Below are positions 24,926-34,130 of a DNA stretch of 64,000 nt, one piece after another; positions within the stretch are counted from its first letter, which is position 1; each line of letters starts with the position of its first letter. The DNA is from Nitratidesulfovibrio sp. GTDB taxonomy: Bacteria; Desulfobacterota; Desulfovibrionia; Desulfovibrionales; Desulfovibrionaceae. The stretch lies in NCBI RefSeq assembly GCF_040373385.1, contig NZ_JBDXXH010000013.1, positions 1-64,000 of the forward strand. The letters are read 5' to 3'. The position numbers and the translations under genes were made by a program. The notes under the pieces were generated by a model. That model was not told the DNA's origin. It did not search any database and saw nothing but the letters and a program-made list of their open reading frames with translations.

Positions 24926-25723
24926 ATGAAGCTTTCCACGCCTTCCAACGCGCCCTCCCCCACGACGGGCACCGCCGACAGCCTTGCCGTCATCCGGCAC
25001 GAAAACCTCGACGAAAAGGTCTACGCCCGCATCCGGGCCATGATCGCCGACGGCGTGCTGGCCCCCGGCCAGCGCGTGGCGCAGGAGGCGCTGGCCGCGC
25101 AGCTTGGCGTCAGCCGCACCCCGCTGGTCAACGCGCTGAAACGGCTGGCGCAGGACGGGCTGCTGCGGGCCATTCCCCGGCGGGGGTTCCGGGTGCGCGA
25201 ACTGACCCTGCTGGAACTGGTGCAGTTGTTCGAGTTGCGCGAACGGCTGGAGCCGCTGGCGGCGGAACTGGCCGCAACGCGCATCACCCCGGACGAGGCG
25301 GAGCGCATGGCCGATGAATGGCGGGCCATGGCCAGCCTGCCGGACACGCCGGAGGCGCACCAGACCTACGTGGAGCGCGACCGGGCCTTCCACCGGCGGC
25401 TGGCCGAGCTTTCCTGCAACCCCTTCCTGCGTGCGGCCATGGACCCGGTAAGCATGCTGGCCGCCGCCTACCTGCACGGCACCCCCCGCCCGTGGGAAGA
25501 CACCGTCCCCGATCATCTGGCCATCATTGAGGGACTGCGCCGGGGCGACCCTGCGGCCAGTGGAGCGGCCATGCGCAACCACATCGCACCGTCGCTGACC
25601 GCGTTGCGGCAGGCCCTGGCTGATGCCGAGGCTCCGGACGGGCCGGACGCCCTGCTCCCGACACCGGACGCGTCACCAGTCCCGGCAGGCGACGACAGCC
25701 ACGAACCGCCCAAGGCGGCCTGA
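24926..25723 (+). CDS. GntR-family (FadR/VanR subfamily) transcriptional regulator
   Basis: 265 residues. Winged helix-turn-helix at about 28-95 (AQEALAAQLGVSRTPLVNALKRLAQDGLL) and an all-helical FCD ligand domain at about 100-225 with metal-binding Asp/His (ERDRAFHRRLAELS, HLAIIEGL, MRNHI). The C-terminal 35 residues are low-complexity. It starts the gntR-hyi-garR module, so the effector is probably glyoxylate, hydroxypyruvate or a related hydroxy-acid (inference). The start is set by homology as no ribosome site is visible. Confidence 0.92.
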   Translation: MKLSTPSNAPSPTTGTADSLAVIRHENLDEKVYARIRAMIADGVLAPGQRVAQEALAAQLGVSRTPLVNALKRLAQDGLLRAIPRRGFRVRELTLLELVQLFELRERLEPLAAELAATRITPDEAERMADEWRAMASLPDTPEAHQTYVERDRAFHRRLAELSCNPFLRAAMDPVSMLAAAYLHGTPRPWEDTVPDHLAIIEGLRRGDPAASGAAMRNHIAPSLTALRQALADAEAPDGPDALLPTPDASPVPAGDDSHEPPKAA

Positions 25724-25798
25724 AGCAACCCCCTGCCCCACCGGCAGCCGACCATACCCCCCCTGCACCCGCCGCATCTCCATCCACAAGGAGTGACC

Positions 25799-26590
25799 AT
25801 GCCCAGATTCGCCGCCAACCTGACCATGCTGTTCACCGAACTGCCGTTCGCCGAGCGCTTCGCCGCCGCGCGGGCGGCGGGCTTTGACGCCGTGGAATAC
25901 CTGTTTCCCTACGACCACGCCCCGGAAGCGCTGGCCGCGCTGCTGCGCGACAACGACCTGACCCAGGTGCTGTTCAACCTGCCTGCGGGCGACTGGGCCG
26001 CCGGAGAACGCGGCATTGCCGCCCTGCCGGGGCGCGAGGCGGAATTCCGCGCCGGGGTGGACCGTGCCGTCGCTTACGCCAAGGCCCTTGGCGTGCCCCG
26101 GCTGAACTGCCTGGCGGGCAAGGTGCCGGACAACGACCCCACCGCCGCGCAGGCCGCGTGGTCCACCCTGGTGGACAACGTGCGCTTCGCCGCCGACCGG
26201 CTGGCCGAGGCCGGGCTGGTGCTGCTGGTGGAATTCATCAACCGCAAGGACATTCCCGGCTTCTTCCTGCATTCCACCGCGCAGGTGCTGCGCCTGATGG
26301 ACGAGGTGGACCGCCCCAACGTGCTGTTGCAGTACGACGTCTACCACGCCCAGCGCGAAGAGGGCGAACTGGCCGCCACCCTGTGCGCCCACATGGCCCG
26401 CATCGGCCACGTCCAGATTGCGGACACGCCGGGCCGCCACCAGCCCGGTACCGGAGAGATCAACTACCCCTTCCTGTTCGCCGAACTGGACCGCCTGGGC
26501 TACGCCGGGCACGTCGGGCTGGAATACGTGCCCGCGCCCGGTACGCTGGCGTCGCTGGACTGGATGCGTCCGTACGCGCAGCGGGCATGA
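25799..26590 (+). CDS. hyi: Hydroxypyruvate isomerase
   Basis: 263 residues, TIM barrel of the xylose isomerase-like superfamily. Interconverts hydroxypyruvate and tartronate semialdehyde. Visible: RFAANLTMLFTELPF at the start, LVEFINRKDIPGFFL, the metal-site LQYDVYHAQREEG, and HVQIADTPGRHQPGTGEINY. RBS AAGGAG before ATG 25799. The neighbouring garR reduces its product, which supports the assignment. No glyoxylate carboligase gene is in the window. Confidence 0.93.
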   Translation: MPRFAANLTMLFTELPFAERFAAARAAGFDAVEYLFPYDHAPEALAALLRDNDLTQVLFNLPAGDWAAGERGIAALPGREAEFRAGVDRAVAYAKALGVPRLNCLAGKVPDNDPTAAQAAWSTLVDNVRFAADRLAEAGLVLLVEFINRKDIPGFFLHSTAQVLRLMDEVDRPNVLLQYDVYHAQREEGELAATLCAHMARIGHVQIADTPGRHQPGTGEINYPFLFAELDRLGYAGHVGLEYVPAPGTLASLDWMRPYAQRA

Positions 26591-26628
26591 TGACAACCAC
26601 GCAACACCGCACCGCAAAGGAGCACGCC

Positions 26629-27525
26629 ATGCAACGCATCGGATTCATCGGGCTGGGCATCATGGGCGCCCCCATGTGCCGCAACCTGCTCAAGGCCGGA
26701 TTTCCGGTAACCGCCTACACCCGCAACGGCGACAAGCTGCGGGCCATGGCAGCGGAAGGGGCCGTGGCCGCTGAAAGCCCCGCCGCCGTGGCCGCCGCAT
26801 CGGACGTGGTCATCACCATGCTGCCCAACTCGCCCGAGGTGCGCGCGGTGGCCCTTGGCCCCGACGGCATCGCGGAAGGTGCGGCCCCCGGCTGCATCGT
26901 GGCGGACATGAGCTCCATCGCCCCGCTGGCCAGCCGCGACATCGCGGCGGAACTGGCCAAGAAGTCCATCCGCATGCTGGACGCCCCGGTGAGCGGCGGC
27001 GAGCCGAAAGCCGTCGACGGCACCCTGTCGGTGATGGTGGGCGGCGCGCAGGCGGACTTCGACGCCTGCCTGCCGGTGTTCAAGGCCATGGCCGCTTCCG
27101 TGGTGCGCGTGGGCGAGGTGGGCGCGGGCAACGTGGCCAAGCTGGCCAACCAGATCGTGGTGGCGGGCAACATCGCCGCCATGTCCGAGGCGCTGGTGCT
27201 GGCCACCCGCGCCGGGGCGGACCCGGACCTGGTCTACCAGGCCATCCGGGGCGGCCTTGCAGGCAGCACAGTGCTGGATGCCAAGGCCCCGCTGGTCATG
27301 GACGGCAAGTTCGCGCCCGGTTTCCGCATCAAGCTGCACGCCAAGGATCTGGGCAACGTGCTGGAAACCTCGCGCGAGTTGCACGTGCCCCTGCCGCTGG
27401 CCGCGCAACTGATGGAGGTAATGCAGGGACTCATGGCCGACGGGCTGGGAGACGCCGACCACGGCGCGCTGATCCGCCACTGGGAAAAGCTGGCCGGGGT
27501 GGAGGTGCGCCGCAAGCCGTCGTAG
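26629..27525 (+). CDS. garR: Tartronate semialdehyde reductase
   Basis: 298 residues, beta-hydroxyacid dehydrogenase family. NAD(P)-binding GFIGLGIMGAPMCRNLLKAG, substrate motif DAPVSGGEPKAVDGTLSVM, and catalytic Lys in GNVAKLANQ. Reduces tartronate semialdehyde to glycerate. AAAGGAG before ATG 26629, 38 bp after hyi. With hyi it converts hydroxypyruvate or tartronate semialdehyde to glycerate. The exact 2-hydroxyacid substrate is inferred from context. Confidence 0.93.
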   Translation: MQRIGFIGLGIMGAPMCRNLLKAGFPVTAYTRNGDKLRAMAAEGAVAAESPAAVAAASDVVITMLPNSPEVRAVALGPDGIAEGAAPGCIVADMSSIAPLASRDIAAELAKKSIRMLDAPVSGGEPKAVDGTLSVMVGGAQADFDACLPVFKAMAASVVRVGEVGAGNVAKLANQIVVAGNIAAMSEALVLATRAGADPDLVYQAIRGGLAGSTVLDAKAPLVMDGKFAPGFRIKLHAKDLGNVLETSRELHVPLPLAAQLMEVMQGLMADGLGDADHGALIRHWEKLAGVEVRRKPS

Positions 27526-27900
27526 ACGGCATGCCGGGCGTCCGCTGATCATTTGTTGAACATTCGTTGTTCACAGCTCGCACAAAATTATCATGCCCCG
27601 CCTCCACATGCCGCGCCGCCCCACCGGGTGGCGCGGCTTTCGTGTGCCGTTCGCCCTGTTTGCCCTGCCGCCGTGCGGCCAGCATCGCGCAGTGCGCCCC
27701 TTTGCCCACGGCACCTGAGCCGTTGCACCCCAGGCATGCGCCGCGCCGCCCGCCCCTTCCGGAGACTGTTCAGCCAAACGGCACGGGTCGGTGTGCGCAT
27801 CGCATCCCCTTGTGAGGCCCGTCTTTTTGCGATAGCAAGAGGAACTGACCCGTGCCCTTTCGCACCTCACCGGACGCGTAACCAGAGTGGAGCCCCTCGC
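27526..27900. other. Intergenic region garR / RNase J
   Basis: No gene. Contains a small palindrome TGAACA-TTCGT-TGTTCA (27557-27573), a possible operator or stem, and the hairpin at 27610-27640. No convincing promoter for RNase J identified. Confidence 0.5.
27610..27640 (+). terminator. Probable rho-independent terminator after garR
   Basis: Stem GCCGCGCC/GGCGCGGC with a 12-base loop followed by TTT. The T run is short. Confidence 0.6.
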
Positions 27901-29562
27901 ATGGCGGACCAGACCCCGCACCTGACCATCACCCCCCTTGGCGGACTCGGAGAGATCGGCCTGAACTGCCAGATCTGGTCCACGCCAGACTCCATGGTCC
28001 TGGTGGACTGCGGTCTGATGTTCCCCGAAGACTACCACCTTGGCGTGGACGTGGTGATTCCGCGCTTCGACCACGTGATGCAGAACCGCCACCGGGTGCG
28101 CGGCATCGTGCTTACCCACGCGCACGAGGACCACATCGGCGCGCTGCCGTGGCTGATGCCCCACCTGAAGGCCCCCATCTACGGGTCGCGCTTCACCCTG
28201 GCCCTCGTGGAGCACAAGCTGCGCGAGCACGGCCTGGCCGACCGCGTGGAACTGGTGCCCGTCTCGCCGGACGCGCCGCTGGTGCTTGGCGACATGACCT
28301 TCCGTTTTCTACCCGTGTGCCATTCCATCATCGAAGGGTACGCCCTGGCCGTGGAAACCCCGGCGGGCCGCGTGGTGCACACCGGCGACTTCAAGATCGA
28401 CCCCAACCCCCTGTCCGGCCCCGGCACCGACCTTGCGCTGTTCCGCGACTTCGCCGGGGACGAGGGCGTGCGCCTTCTGCTGTCCGATTCGACCAACATC
28501 GAGCGTGACGGCCAGTCGCTGGGCGAACGCGAGATCATGGATACCTTCCGCCAACTGTTCCACGAGGCGGAAGGCCGCATTGTCGTCACGCTGTTCTCCA
28601 GCCACATCCAGCGCATCCAGGAAGTGTTCGACCTGGCCAGCGAGTTCGGGCGCAAGGTGGTGGTCAGCGGGCGCAGCCTGATGAACAACATAGAGATAGC
28701 GCGCAACCTGGGCTTTCTGCGGGCAGAGGCGGGCATGATCCTGGACGCCGTGACCATGCCCCCCATGGCCGACCGCGACCTGGTGCTGCTGGTCACCGGC
28801 TCGCAGGGCGAGCCGCTGTCGGCCCTTTCGCGCATCATCATGGGCGAGCACAGGCAGCTTTCCATCCACCGGGGCGACACGGTGGTCATGTCTTCGCGCT
28901 TCATCCCCGGCAACGCACGGGCCATCACCAAGCTGATCAACGAACTGTACCGGCTGGGCGCGGAAGTCTACTACGACAAGGTGCGCTCCATCCACGCTTC
29001 TGGCCACGCCCACCGCGACGAATTGCGCGCCATGATCGAGGCGGTACGGCCCCGCTACTTCGTGCCGGTGCACGGCGAGTACCGTCATCTGGTCAAGCAC
29101 TGTCGCCTGGCGCAGGAATGCGGCGTGGCGCCGGAACGCACCATAACCCTGGAAAACGGCGACCCCATCACCCTCACCCCGGAAGGCGTGCGCTTTGAAG
29201 AGCACGTGCCGGTGGAGTTCATTCTGGTGGACGGCAAGGGCGTGGGTGACGTGGGGCATTCGGTGCTCAAGGAACGGCACATCCTTGGCGGCGAAGGCAT
29301 GGTGATCGTGGTGCTGGTGGTGGACGAAATGAGCTGGGAAGTGCTGCACGGCCCGGAAATGCTGTCCAAGGGCTTCGTGTTCGAGCAGCACTACAACCAT
29401 GTGCTTGAAGACGCCAAGTGCATCGTGCTGGACATCTTCGAGAACATCCCCCCCGGCGAGACAGAGCGCTTGCAGGACCGCATCCGCTCGTCGTTGCGGC
29501 GGTTCTTCCGCAAGGTGCTGGAGCGCGACCCCATCGTGGTGCCCGTGGTGACCACCATCTGA
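27901..29562 (+). CDS. rnj: Ribonuclease J
   Basis: 553 residues, metallo-beta-lactamase/beta-CASP RNase. Zinc motif LTHAHEDHIGALP, beta-CASP segments LLSDSTN, VTLFSSHIQRIQEV and HASGHAHRDEL, and VPVHGEYRHL, in the correct order, then the RNase J C-terminal domain. Acts in mRNA turnover and rRNA maturation as 5'-3' exonuclease and endonuclease. Start ATG 27901 after GTGGAG; the upstream open frame has no conserved sequence. Confidence 0.96.
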   Translation: MADQTPHLTITPLGGLGEIGLNCQIWSTPDSMVLVDCGLMFPEDYHLGVDVVIPRFDHVMQNRHRVRGIVLTHAHEDHIGALPWLMPHLKAPIYGSRFTLALVEHKLREHGLADRVELVPVSPDAPLVLGDMTFRFLPVCHSIIEGYALAVETPAGRVVHTGDFKIDPNPLSGPGTDLALFRDFAGDEGVRLLLSDSTNIERDGQSLGEREIMDTFRQLFHEAEGRIVVTLFSSHIQRIQEVFDLASEFGRKVVVSGRSLMNNIEIARNLGFLRAEAGMILDAVTMPPMADRDLVLLVTGSQGEPLSALSRIIMGEHRQLSIHRGDTVVMSSRFIPGNARAITKLINELYRLGAEVYYDKVRSIHASGHAHRDELRAMIEAVRPRYFVPVHGEYRHLVKHCRLAQECGVAPERTITLENGDPITLTPEGVRFEEHVPVEFILVDGKGVGDVGHSVLKERHILGGEGMVIVVLVVDEMSWEVLHGPEMLSKGFVFEQHYNHVLEDAKCIVLDIFENIPPGETERLQDRIRSSLRRFFRKVLERDPIVVPVVTTI

Positions 29563-29699
29563 GCCTGCTCCCGGTCCCCCGGTCGCCCTTGCGGGCCTGA
29601 CGACAGTCCTTCCGGCCCTTTGCCGGACCTGACGGCGCCCAATTTCGGGTACTGACGATGCAACGCGGCGGGCACCGCCCGCCGGAGCGGAGCGGCGAC

Positions 29700-30482
29700 A
29701 TGCGCGTGGTACGGGTGCAATACAAGGGCAGCGTGTTCTTTGGCGCGTTGCAGGACGACGGCGTGGTGTGCCTGAACCACCAACTGGGCCTGAAAGACCC
29801 CATCCCCCTGGCGGAACTTTCCATCCTGCCGGTGGTGGCCCCTTCCAAAATCATCTGCGCGGGCATGAACTACCGCGACCACGCGGCGGAAATCGGCTTT
29901 CCCGTGCCGGACGAGCCGGTATTCTTCCTGAAGGCGCCCACCGCCGTCATCGGCAGCGGCCAGCCCATCCTGGTGCCGCAGGGCGTGGGCCGGGTGGACT
30001 ACGAAGGCGAACTGGCCCTTGTGGTCGGGCGGCAGTGCCGCAACATTTCACCGGATGCCGTACCCGCGCACATCTTCGGCTATACCTGCGCCAACGACGT
30101 CACCGCCCGCGACCTGCAACGGCGCGACGGCCTGTTCGGCCGCTGCAAGGGCTACGACACCTTCTGTCCCGTGGGGCCGTGGATAGAAACCGATCTGCCC
30201 GACACCGCCAACCTGGCCGTGCGCACCCTGGTCAACGGCGAGGTGCGCCAGCAGGGCAACACCGCCGACATGCTGTTCACCCCCAACGAGATGGTCAGCG
30301 CCATCTCGCGCGTCATGACCCTGCTGCCCGGCGACCTGATCCTTACCGGCACCCCGGTGGGCGTCGGCCCCATCGTGCCCGGCGACGAGGTGCGCGTGGA
30401 AGTGGAGCAGGTGGGCCTTTTGATCAACCCCGTGCTGGCCGCCCCGGATGCGGACGAGCATGCCGAGGTGCCGTTGCAGTAG
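29700..30482 (+). CDS. Fumarylacetoacetate hydrolase-family protein
   Basis: 260 residues. FAH fold: ICAGMNYRDHAAEIG, FFLKAPTAVIG, the metal-binding VDYEGELALVVG (E-x-E type), FGYTCANDVTARDLQ, KGYDTFCPVGPW, and LTGTPVGVGP. Family members are acylpyruvases, oxaloacetate decarboxylases or 2-hydroxyhepta-2,4-diene-1,7-dioate isomerases; a housekeeping acylpyruvase/oxaloacetate tautomerase is the most common assignment for this length. Start ATG 29700 follows GGAGCGG; an in-frame ATG at 29658 is the alternative. Confidence 0.9.
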   Translation: MRVVRVQYKGSVFFGALQDDGVVCLNHQLGLKDPIPLAELSILPVVAPSKIICAGMNYRDHAAEIGFPVPDEPVFFLKAPTAVIGSGQPILVPQGVGRVDYEGELALVVGRQCRNISPDAVPAHIFGYTCANDVTARDLQRRDGLFGRCKGYDTFCPVGPWIETDLPDTANLAVRTLVNGEVRQQGNTADMLFTPNEMVSAISRVMTLLPGDLILTGTPVGVGPIVPGDEVRVEVEQVGLLINPVLAAPDADEHAEVPLQ

Positions 30483-30793
30483 GCGGGGCCGGTTCCGCCT
30501 CGGCCCGCCTCCGCCCCCTGCCTGATCGCGTTGCCCCAGCATGCCCGCCGCGTACGCCCCAGGTTTTCTCCGCGTTCTCTCCGCAGTCTCTCCACATACG
30601 GGCAGCCGGTGCGAGCTTTTTCGCCACTCGCCCCACCCCATCGCTTGCCATCCGCCACAATCTGACGTATGCAGTCCTGCCTTTTACACCAAGCACACTC
30701 CGGTTTCGGCCCGGGGTGCCCGCCACGCCACGTGCGGCGCGGGTTGAAGGGCCATGGCCGGTGTGGAAGAAAAAACCCGCAAGGAGTTCTGAA
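30483..30793. other. Leader region of rpsB
   Basis: No gene. A weak promoter TTGCCA (30646-30651), 17-base spacer, TATGCA (30669-30674) is the best candidate, giving about a 115-base leader. An S2-binding autoregulatory structure is expected from other bacteria, but I could not recognise one. Confidence 0.4.
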
Positions 30794-31612
30794 ATGGCTT
30801 ACGTTTCCATGAAGCAGATGCTGGAAACCGGCGTGCACTTCGGTCACCAGACCCGCCGCTGGAACCCCAAGATGCGCCCCTTCATCTTCGGCGCCCGCAA
30901 CGGCATCCATATCATCGACCTGCAGCAGACCGTTAAGCTGTTCCGCACCGCCCACGACAAGGTTGTGGACACCGTGGTCAACGGCGGCAAGGTCGTGTTC
31001 ATCGGCACCAAGCGCCAGGCTCAGGAAGCCGTGGCCGTGGAAGCCAGCCGCGCCGGGCATTTCTACGTGACCAACCGCTGGATGGGCGGCACGCTGACCA
31101 ACTTCACCACCATCCAGAAGAGCATCGACCGCCTGAAGAAGCTCGAGGTCATGTTCGCCGACGGCACCGTCAACAAGTACCAGAAGAAGGAAATCCTGCG
31201 CATGCAGCGCGAGATGGACAAGCTGCTGGCCACCCTTGGCGGTATCAAGGAAATGGACCGGCTGCCCCAGCTGGCCTTCATCGTGGACCCGCACCGCGAA
31301 GACATCGCCGTGAAGGAATGCCGCAAGCTCGGCATCCCCATCGTGGCGGTCACCGATACCAACTGCGACCCCGACCTGATCGACTTCGTCATTCCCGGCA
31401 ACGATGACGCCATCCGCGCCATCAAGCTCTTCGTGGCCGCCATCGCCGACGCCTGCATGGAAGGCGACGCCATGCGCAAGGAACGCAAGGGCAAGGACGC
31501 CGAGGAAGAACTGAAGAAGGCCGCAGCGCCCAAGGCCGAAGCCGCCCCCGCCGCTGAAGCCCCCGCCGCTGAAGCCCCCGCGGCCCCCGTTGTCGAAGCC
31601 GCCGCCGAGTAA
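30794..31612 (+). CDS. rpsB: 30S ribosomal protein S2
   Basis: 272 residues. Canonical start MKQMLETGVHFGHQTRRWNP, then GTKRQAQE, TNRWMGGTLTNF, and IPIVAVTDTNCDPDLIDF. The last 40 residues form a Lys/Glu/Ala/Pro tail with two AAEAP repeats, longer than the E. coli protein (241). AAGGAG before ATG 30794. Operon with tsf, 34 bp downstream. Confidence 0.99.
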   Translation: MAYVSMKQMLETGVHFGHQTRRWNPKMRPFIFGARNGIHIIDLQQTVKLFRTAHDKVVDTVVNGGKVVFIGTKRQAQEAVAVEASRAGHFYVTNRWMGGTLTNFTTIQKSIDRLKKLEVMFADGTVNKYQKKEILRMQREMDKLLATLGGIKEMDRLPQLAFIVDPHREDIAVKECRKLGIPIVAVTDTNCDPDLIDFVIPGNDDAIRAIKLFVAAIADACMEGDAMRKERKGKDAEEELKKAAAPKAEAAPAAEAPAAEAPAAPVVEAAAE

Positions 31613-31646
31613 CCAGACCTCCACGACCTCTCAGGGAGACCGCACA

Positions 31647-32249
31647 ATGGCAATTACCGCCCAGATGGTTAAGGAACTGCGCGAAAAGACCGGCGCCGGC
31701 ATGATGGATTGCAAGAAAGCCCTGGAAGAAAACGATGGCAGCCTCGAAAAGGCCATCGACTGGCTGCGCCAGAAGGGCCTTTCCAAGGCCGCCAAGAAGG
31801 CTGGCCGCGCCACCTCCGAAGGCGTCATCGGCAACTACATTCACTCCACCGGCAAGATTGCCGTTCTCGTGGAAGTGAAGTGCGAGACCGACTTCGTGGC
31901 TCGCAACGAGAAGTTCCAGGAATTCGCCAAGAACGTGGCCATGCAGATCGCGGCCAACAACCCCGCCGCCGTGGACGCCGAGTCCGTGGACCCCGCCGTC
32001 ATCGAGCGCGAGCGCGAGGTTTACCGCCAGAAGGCCCGCGAAGAAGGCAAGCCCGAGAACATCATCGAGAAGATCGTTGAAGGCGGCATCAAGAAGTTCT
32101 ACAAGGAGATCTGCCTCCTGGAACAGCCGTACATCCGCGACGACAAGCTGACCATCCGCGACCTGCTGAACGACGTCATCGCCACCCTGGGCGAAAACGT
32201 CACCATCGGTCGCTTCGTCCGCTTGCAGCTGGGCGCGGAAGAAGCCTAG
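31647..32249 (+). CDS. tsf: Elongation factor Ts
   Basis: 200 residues, the short form of EF-Ts (E. coli 283). ITAQMVKELREKTGAGMMDC and KKALEENDG form the N-terminal domain; CETDFVARN is the EF-Tu contact. Recycles EF-Tu GDP to GTP. GGGAG before ATG 31647. Ended by the terminator at 32337-32359. Confidence 0.98.
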   Translation: MAITAQMVKELREKTGAGMMDCKKALEENDGSLEKAIDWLRQKGLSKAAKKAGRATSEGVIGNYIHSTGKIAVLVEVKCETDFVARNEKFQEFAKNVAMQIAANNPAAVDAESVDPAVIEREREVYRQKAREEGKPENIIEKIVEGGIKKFYKEICLLEQPYIRDDKLTIRDLLNDVIATLGENVTIGRFVRLQLGAEEA

Positions 32250-32336
32250 CCGCAGGACGGAACGCCGCCATGCCGCACGGATGCAACCGCACCAAGATCG
32301 GCATGGAGCAGACCGTGCTCGCATCATGAATGAAAG

Positions 32337-32359
32337 GGGGGTCGCGAGACCCCCTTTTT
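32337..32359 (+). terminator. Rho-independent terminator of rpsB-tsf
   Basis: Perfect 7-bp stem GGGGGTC/GACCCCC with loop GCGA followed by five T, about 90 bp after the tsf stop. Confidence 0.9.
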
Positions 32360-32575
32360 CGCGGGCTGCGACTTGGGGTATGTTTCCCCTCGGCAGCCGG
32401 GCGGGCGGGACTTCCACGCCGCCGCCACACACCAAGCCCCCGGCTGCCCCGCCGCCGCGAGGCCCCACGGGACGGGGCATCGTCCCCCCGGCGCGCCCCG
32501 CGCGCCCCACGCAAAGCAGGCCCCGCGCGCGAACGGCCCAGCCCCACGCCGCCCGGCCCCGGAGAAAGAACACCC

Positions 32576-33733
32576 ATGCGCGACACCTTCCTCGTCTTTG
32601 GCCAGCCGCTCATCGAACAGGCGGAAATGGACGAAGTACTCGACAGCATGAAGCGGGCGTGGATTGGCACCGGCCCCAAGGTGCACCAGTTCGAAAAGGA
32701 TTTCGCCGCCTACAAGGGCATGCCCTACGCCGCCGCCGTCAACTCGTGCACGGCCGCGCTCCAGCTTTCCTGCCTTGCCCTCGACCTTGCGCGGGGCGAC
32801 GAGGTAATCACCACGGCCATGACCTTCTGCGCCTCGGTGAACGCCATCATCCACTCCGGCGCCACCCCGGTGCTGGCCGACGTGGACCCGGTGACCCAGA
32901 ACATCGACCCTGCCGACATCGAACGCCGCATCACCCCGCGCACCAAGGCCCTGCTGGTGGTGCACTTCGCGGGGCGCGCCTGCGACATGGACCCCATCAT
33001 GGACATTGCGCGGCGGCACAACCTGGCGGTCATCGAAGACTGCGCCCACGCCATCGAAACCACCTACAAGGGCAAGCAGGCGGGCGACATCGGGGACATC
33101 GGCTGCTTCAGCTTCTACGCCACCAAGAACGTGGTCACCGGCGAGGGCGGCATGATCCTCTCGCGCGACAAGGCCAGGATCGACCGTATGAAGATCATGG
33201 GCCTGCACGGCATGAGCGCCGACGCCTGGGCCCGCTTCTCCGATTCGGGCTACAAGCACTATTACGTCGTCGATCACGGCTTCAAGTACAACATGATGGA
33301 CATGCAGGCCGCCCTCGGCATCCACCAGCTGAAGCGTGTGGAGGCCTACTGGAAGCGCCGCGAGGCCGTGTGGCAGCGCTACATGCAGGCCTTCGCCGAC
33401 CTGCCCGTGGGCCTGCCCGCCGCGCCGGAACCGGACACCCGCCACGCCTACCACCTGTTCGCCATCCGGGTGAACGAGGCGCGTTGCGGCGTCTCGCGCG
33501 ATGCCATGCTGCCCATGATGACCGCCCGCAAGATCGGCGTGGGGGTACACTACCTGGCCATTCCGGAACACCCCTACTACCAGAAGAACTACGGCTGGAA
33601 TCCGGACGACTACCCCAACGCCGTGGCCTACGGACGCGAAACCATCTCGTTGCCGCTTTCGCCCAAGCTCAGCGAACAAGACGTGGACGACGTGATCGAG
33701 GCCGTGCGCGACATCGTCACCGGCAAGGGATAG
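32576..33733 (+). CDS. DegT/DnrJ/EryC1 (ArnB-like) sugar aminotransferase
   Basis: 385 residues, PLP aspartate-aminotransferase fold. IGTGPKVHQFEKDFA, VNSCTAALQLSC, MTFCASVNAIIHSGATPV, VIEDCAHAIETTYKG (PLP Asp), and the Schiff-base Lys in SFYATKNVVTGEGG. Transfers an amino group to a nucleotide-keto-sugar for LPS or surface glycan; closest in pattern to ArnB-type enzymes. GGAGAA before ATG 32576. A glycosyltransferase follows 400 bp downstream, agreeing with an envelope glycan role. Confidence 0.92.
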   Translation: MRDTFLVFGQPLIEQAEMDEVLDSMKRAWIGTGPKVHQFEKDFAAYKGMPYAAAVNSCTAALQLSCLALDLARGDEVITTAMTFCASVNAIIHSGATPVLADVDPVTQNIDPADIERRITPRTKALLVVHFAGRACDMDPIMDIARRHNLAVIEDCAHAIETTYKGKQAGDIGDIGCFSFYATKNVVTGEGGMILSRDKARIDRMKIMGLHGMSADAWARFSDSGYKHYYVVDHGFKYNMMDMQAALGIHQLKRVEAYWKRREAVWQRYMQAFADLPVGLPAAPEPDTRHAYHLFAIRVNEARCGVSRDAMLPMMTARKIGVGVHYLAIPEHPYYQKNYGWNPDDYPNAVAYGRETISLPLSPKLSEQDVDDVIEAVRDIVTGKG

Positions 33734-34130
33734 GTAGCCATTTTTATACGTTTTTTGCGAGGGACATCGACTTTTTATGCGCCTCCGGCGGGCAGGGGCT
33801 TTGCCCCCTGCACCCCCGAGCTTTAATTCTCCGTCTTTCTTGCCTTTCCGCTGTACGGGAAATTGTCTTTCCTCCTTACACCCCGCAGCGGTCTTCCGCT
33901 GCGGGTGGCTGGTGCGGGCAGGATGCAAGGAATTACGATTTTTTGTGGCCGGGCAAGGCGGCGCGCATTTTTCGAGCGGAACATACTTCAGTATTTGAGC
34001 ATCGAAAAACGCCCGCCAACGCCGCCCGGCCCAATAAAGTGGATTCTGCGGGCAGCGTGACCGCGCGACATCAATCCAGGCCCAGCCCTCGCTCCCCCAA
34101 CCTCAACCCCGCCGCCACCGGCAGGACTGC
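33734..34130. other. Gene-free spacer with hairpins
   Basis: About 400 bp, lower in GC than its neighbours. Holds a hairpin GCAGGGG-CTTTG-CCCCCTGC (33792-33811) and a perfect 10-bp hairpin CCCGCAGCGG-TCTT-CCGCTGCGGG (33882-33905) without T runs. No credible ORF, tRNA or promoter. Confidence 0.5.

Noticed and set aside
22892..25582. 896-residue minus-strand open frame
   Set aside because: Antisense to the EF-G-like and gntR genes; its translation is repetitive and lacks any domain.
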